Source of the DNA: Candidatus Rokuibacteriota bacterium
Lineage (GTDB): Bacteria > Methylomirabilota > Methylomirabilia > Rokubacteriales > CSP1-6
DNA length: 7,468 nt
Direction: 5' to 3'
Assembly: GCA_016179165.1 (NCBI GenBank)
Contig: JACORX010000311.1
Location: 1 to 7,468, forward strand
Notes under the pieces: model-generated
What the model was told of the DNA's origin: nothing
What the model saw: the letters and a program-made list of their open reading frames with translations, nothing else
Databases searched by the model: none
Shown: positions 6,685 through 7,468 of the stretch, piece after piece
How the letters are laid out: each line of letters opens with the position of its first letter
Position numbering within the stretch: position 1 is the first letter of the stretch
Program-made: the position numbers and the translations under genes

Positions 6685-7468
6685 ATGCTCCGATTCATCC
6701 TCTCTCGCGTCGGACAGACCATCGCCGTGCTCTTCACGGTGTCGGTGATCATCTTCGCCCTCATGCGGATGATTCCCGGCGATCCCGTCCTCATGATGCT
6801 GGGGGAGGACTTCACCCAGGATGCCTACCAGCGTCTGCGGGCCCAGTTCGGGTTCGACCGCTCCATCGTCACGCAGTACCTCCTCTGGCTCGGGAACATT
6901 CTCGCTGGGGACTTCGGCGACTCCTATCTCAACCACGAACGCGTGAGCCGCCTGGTCTTCGATGCCTTCCTGCCGACGCTCTCGCTGGTTGTGGCCAGCG
7001 TGATCGTCGGGATCCTCATCGCGATGCCCTCGGGCCTCATCGCGGCCATGCGCAAGGACAGCGCCTGGGACTACGGGTCCATGGGCTTCGCCATCGTCGT
7101 CTACTCGATGCCGAGTTTCTGGAAGGGGATCATCCTCATCTGGATCGGGAGCGTGTACCTGGGGTGGTTCCCGGCCATGGGCTACGTGCACCCCTGGGCC
7201 GACTTCTGGCCGGCGATGTGGCGACTGGCGCTGCCGGCGCTGACCCTGGGCACCTTCTTCTCCGGACTGGTCGCTCGCATCATCCGGTCGAGCCTGCTCG
7301 AGGTGCTCGACCAGGATTACATCAAGGCCGCCCGGGCCAAGGGCGTCCGTCAGGCCGCGCTGGTCTACAAGCACGCGCTGTCCAATGCCCTCATCCCGGT
7401 GGTGACGGTGATCGGGCTCCAGTTCGGCGCGCTGCTCGGCGGCGCCGTGCTCACGGAGACGGTCTTCA
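6685..7468 (+). CDS. dppB: DppB-type peptide/nickel ABC transporter permease, C-terminus beyond window
   Basis: This inner-membrane permease of the dipeptide/oligopeptide/nickel importer family would pair with a DppC-type partner, two ATPases and a periplasmic binding protein. The frame is open from ATG 6685 to the window edge (261 codons of a usual 305-340). It starts MLRFILSRVGQTIAVLF, with a first membrane helix at about 9-31 followed by the family motif MIPGDPV (29-35) and GDFGDSY (75-81). Further hydrophobic helices lie near 97-121, 133-160, 181-201 and 231-256. The EAA loop that docks the ATPase is at about 209-238 (DQDYIKAARAKGVRQAALVY, then SNALIP). The frame is clean. It is the only plus-strand gene here and probably heads an operon that continues to the right. 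No binding-protein gene precedes it in the window. Substrate cannot be read from sequence. Confidence 0.92.
   Translation, partial: MLRFILSRVGQTIAVLFTVSVIIFALMRMIPGDPVLMMLGEDFTQDAYQRLRAQFGFDRSIVTQYLLWLGNILAGDFGDSYLNHERVSRLVFDAFLPTLSLVVASVIVGILIAMPSGLIAAMRKDSAWDYGSMGFAIVVYSMPSFWKGIILIWIGSVYLGWFPAMGYVHPWADFWPAMWRLALPALTLGTFFSGLVARIIRSSLLEVLDQDYIKAARAKGVRQAALVYKHALSNALIPVVTVIGLQFGALLGGAVLTETVF

Noticed and set aside
6478..7374. Minus-strand open frame of 298 codons opposite dppB
   Set aside because: The plus strand encodes an unmistakable DppB permease with a strong ribosome binding site. The minus-strand product is a His/Asp/Glu/Arg-rich shadow.

Overview
The window is GC-rich (mostly G/C third positions, long shadow frames on both strands) and looks like chromosomal DNA of an uncultivated soil- or sediment-type bacterium. 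The transposase type and the gene style suggest Rokubacteria, Methylomirabilota or Deltaproteobacteria, but that placement is inference and weak.

From left to right it holds five blocks. (1) 1-680, minus: the N-terminal half of an L-2-hydroxyglutarate oxidase (LhgO)-type FAD enzyme, running off the left edge. A short in-frame stretch ends 13 bases upstream of it. (2) About 819-2244, minus: a transposase remnant. Its N-terminal helix-turn-helix part and its catalytic part lie in different frames, and it stops before the third catalytic region. (3) 2245-2428: a gene-free strip with two 24-base direct repeats exactly 80 bases apart and a palindrome. (4) 2429-6468, minus: a compact operon fragment read as macA (adaptor), macB-type ATPase, macB-type permease, GT4 glycosyltransferase. 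It is cut at both ends: the adaptor has lost its N-terminal half and the glycosyltransferase its C-terminal quarter. The ATPase and the permease each need a one-base correction to match their families. (5) 6685-7468, plus: the start of a DppB-type peptide/nickel ABC permease with a strong ribosome binding site, running off the right edge.

In life the macAB unit would have formed a tripartite inner-membrane/periplasm exporter with an outer-membrane TolC-like channel, here coupled to a glycosyltransferase. An unusual point is a helix-rich insert in the adaptor that resembles Spy/CpxP LTxxQ-type sequences. As read, the macAB-glycosyltransferase segment looks like a captured and decaying piece of an export operon lying between a dead transposon remnant and intact flanking genes. 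The main competing explanation is assembly error or chimerism, which read mapping would settle. I did not find a convincing wholly new system; the adaptor insert, the 80-base-spaced repeats and the two-ended truncation are the points most worth following.
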